A stretch of DNA of 64,000 nucleotides from SpSt-1165 sp964391725 (lineage in GTDB: Bacteria; Chloroflexota; Anaerolineae; Anaerolineales; Anaerolineaceae), in the NCBI GenBank assembly GCA_964391725.1, contig CAYMNB010000001.1, positions 62,001-126,000 of the forward strand. Reading direction: 5' to 3'. The position numbers were made by a program, and so were the translations under genes. Shown in pieces: positions 62,909-64,000 of this stretch. Below the pieces are notes generated by a model. That model made no database searches. It saw only the letters and a list, made by a program, of their open reading frames with translations, and was not told the DNA's origin. How positions within the stretch are numbered: position 1 is the first letter of the stretch; the number at the start of each line of letters is the position of its first letter.

Positions 62909-64000
62909 TTACACTCGGATAATGCGGTTTTCCAATCTGCTTTGTTCTGCCGCAAACACCAATGCATGCGAAGCGAGTGTTTCCTCCGGACCCGATAGGA
63001 TATGGTTGCGATCACCGGTCAACAACGCTTCCGTGAAAGCATTCATCAAACCATAATCACCACCACCGTGACCTTCAATGCCAAGATTACCGCCGCTCTC
63101 AGGTTCAATGGTCTTGCGGGTATCGCAGAGGAAATCGTACAATTCCACCGTTTCTCCATTCCCGACTATCTGGCCGCGCGTACCAAACAGGCGCGAGGAG
63201 CGATGTTCCATCGGTGTAAATGCCATCATACTGAAAGTGGCCGTCTGCCCGCCGTCAAATGCCATGTTAACTACCTGATGGTCAACCACATCATTATCAC
63301 AATAATAAACGCAGCGGCCGTAAGGGCCTTCGCGCAATGCCTCTGTCACCCCTTCAGTCGTGAGGTCTTCAGTAATGATATTCACCAGCCAGCCCGTGTA
63401 GCCGCGTTGAACAAAGCCATCCAGGTATATGCGTTTGGCGGAATAGGGGCATCGCTGCTCAACCTCAATCGGGCAATCCAGGCAGCGTTTGGCAGCACCT
63501 CTCGGCGCCTGGTCAGGTTTAAAGTGGCTGAGTGTGCCGAACGATGAGAGCTGCTCACACTTTGCCTCCATGATGTAATGGATCCAGTCAAGATCATGGC
63601 AGGATTTCGCCAGCAACATGAAGGAGGATTCTTGTGAGTTACGCCAGTTGCCGCGTACAAAGGAATGCGCCATATGCCAGAAACCGACTGGTTCAACCAG
63701 GTCTACACTCACCAAGTCACCAATAGCTCCCTCAGCAAGCAGCTGTTTTACCAACCGGGTGAATTGTGTGTAGCGCATCACATGTCCGACAGCAAAGGGT
63801 ATATCCGCCTGCTTAACTGCCTCAATGATATGTTCACAGGCTTCCAGCGTTGGCGCCAGTGGTTTTTCGAGCAGCATGCCGTAGCCCAACTCAGCAAACG
63901 CTACTGCCGGTGCTTCATGCATGGCATCCTGTGTGGCAATGATGACGGCATCCGCAAATTTGGCAGCGTCCGCCATTTCACGCCAATCTAGAAACACCTG
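62909..64000 (-). CDS. Gfo/Idh/MocA family dehydrogenase, N-terminus beyond window
   Basis: At least 363 codons, open at the window edge; the Rossmann GxGxxG start is outside. Seen: LLEKPLAPT with the catalytic Lys and SCHDLDWIHYIM with the His-x2-Asp pair. A cysteine cluster, RCLDCPIEVEQRCPYSAKR, probably binds a metal and marks a subfamily different from the tandem pair at 34-36 kb. TRGQIVGNGETVELYDF is the usual C-terminal sheet. Likely acts on a sugar or cyclitol; substrate unknown. Confidence 0.88.
   Translation of the reverse strand, partial: QVFLDWREMADAAKFADAVIIATQDAMHEAPAVAFAELGYGMLLEKPLAPTLEACEHIIEAVKQADIPFAVGHVMRYTQFTRLVKQLLAEGAIGDLVSVDLVEPVGFWHMAHSFVRGNWRNSQESSFMLLAKSCHDLDWIHYIMEAKCEQLSSFGTLSHFKPDQAPRGAAKRCLDCPIEVEQRCPYSAKRIYLDGFVQRGYTGWLVNIITEDLTTEGVTEALREGPYGRCVYYCDNDVVDHQVVNMAFDGGQTATFSMMAFTPMEHRSSRLFGTRGQIVGNGETVELYDFLCDTRKTIEPESGGNLGIEGHGGGDYGLMNAFTEALLTGDRNHILSGPEETLASHALVFAAEQSRLENRIIRV

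Overview
The window looks like a chromosomal contig from an uncultured or little-studied Chloroflexota, most likely Anaerolineae. This is inferred from the gene mix: a single-chain glycyl-tRNA synthetase, GlnS, a membrane glycosyltransferase of the TIGR03663/Agl23 type fused to an NHL propeller, many Gfo/Idh and sulfatase genes, an Mvh/Vhu-like [NiFe] hydrogenase, and sigma70-type promoters with TATAAT boxes. No rRNA gene or taxonomic marker is present to prove it. One 100-N scaffold gap (60606-60705) is present and is almost certainly spurious.

Layout. 1-5.9 kb: endonuclease III and asparaginase (minus), then an alpha/beta hydrolase, an aldose-epimerase-like protein, WecB and a GT4 glycosyltransferase (plus). 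5.9-9.7 kb: metK behind a complete SAM-I riboswitch with terminator and antiterminator, then the minus-strand run frr-uppS-cdsA. 9.8-14 kb: a sulfatase, a two-gene [NiFe] hydrogenase with its own promoter, and a convergent SlyD. 14-26 kb: housekeeping genes, including a cyclic-nucleotide-binding/PH membrane protein, def, recF, rsmG, clpC, degV, a split NAD synthetase (ammonia-dependent NadE plus separate glutaminase) and glnS. 25.6-30.4 kb: methyltransferase, thioredoxin, cation and AEC transporters, and a Tat-exported multicopper oxidase.

30.4-38.8 kb is the accessory region: a decayed IS3-like transposase, an MBOAT acyltransferase, then a collinear cassette made of a threonine-type sulfatase homologue, two tandem Gfo/Idh dehydrogenases, a TIM-barrel sugar isomerase/epimerase and a frameshifted FGly sulfatase. 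This gene set resembles oxidation-elimination (3-keto sugar) routes for glycan breakdown. 38.8-44 kb: tRNA-Glu(CTC), a nucleotidyltransferase-GHMP kinase fusion, a class A beta-lactamase-like serine hydrolase, an HAD-HD fusion and an MFS transporter. 44-52 kb: the large glycosyltransferase-propeller protein, small membrane proteins, a GNAT protein, nagA and a CrtI-like oxidoreductase. 52.4-60.3 kb: glyQS, dnaG, rpoD and a beta-propeller lipoprotein. 60.3-64 kb: a prolyl-oligopeptidase-type peptidase split by the gap, sixA and a third Gfo/Idh gene running off the end.

Genes that seem to work together: metK with its riboswitch; the hydrogenase pair, possibly with SlyD as nickel chaperone; NadE with its glutaminase; dnaG with rpoD; and the sulfatase/dehydrogenase/isomerase cassette. 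The least described items are the domain fusions (HAD-HD, nucleotidyltransferase-GHMP, CNB with paired PH modules), the hydrogenase large subunit that lacks a maturation tail, and the glycan cassette.
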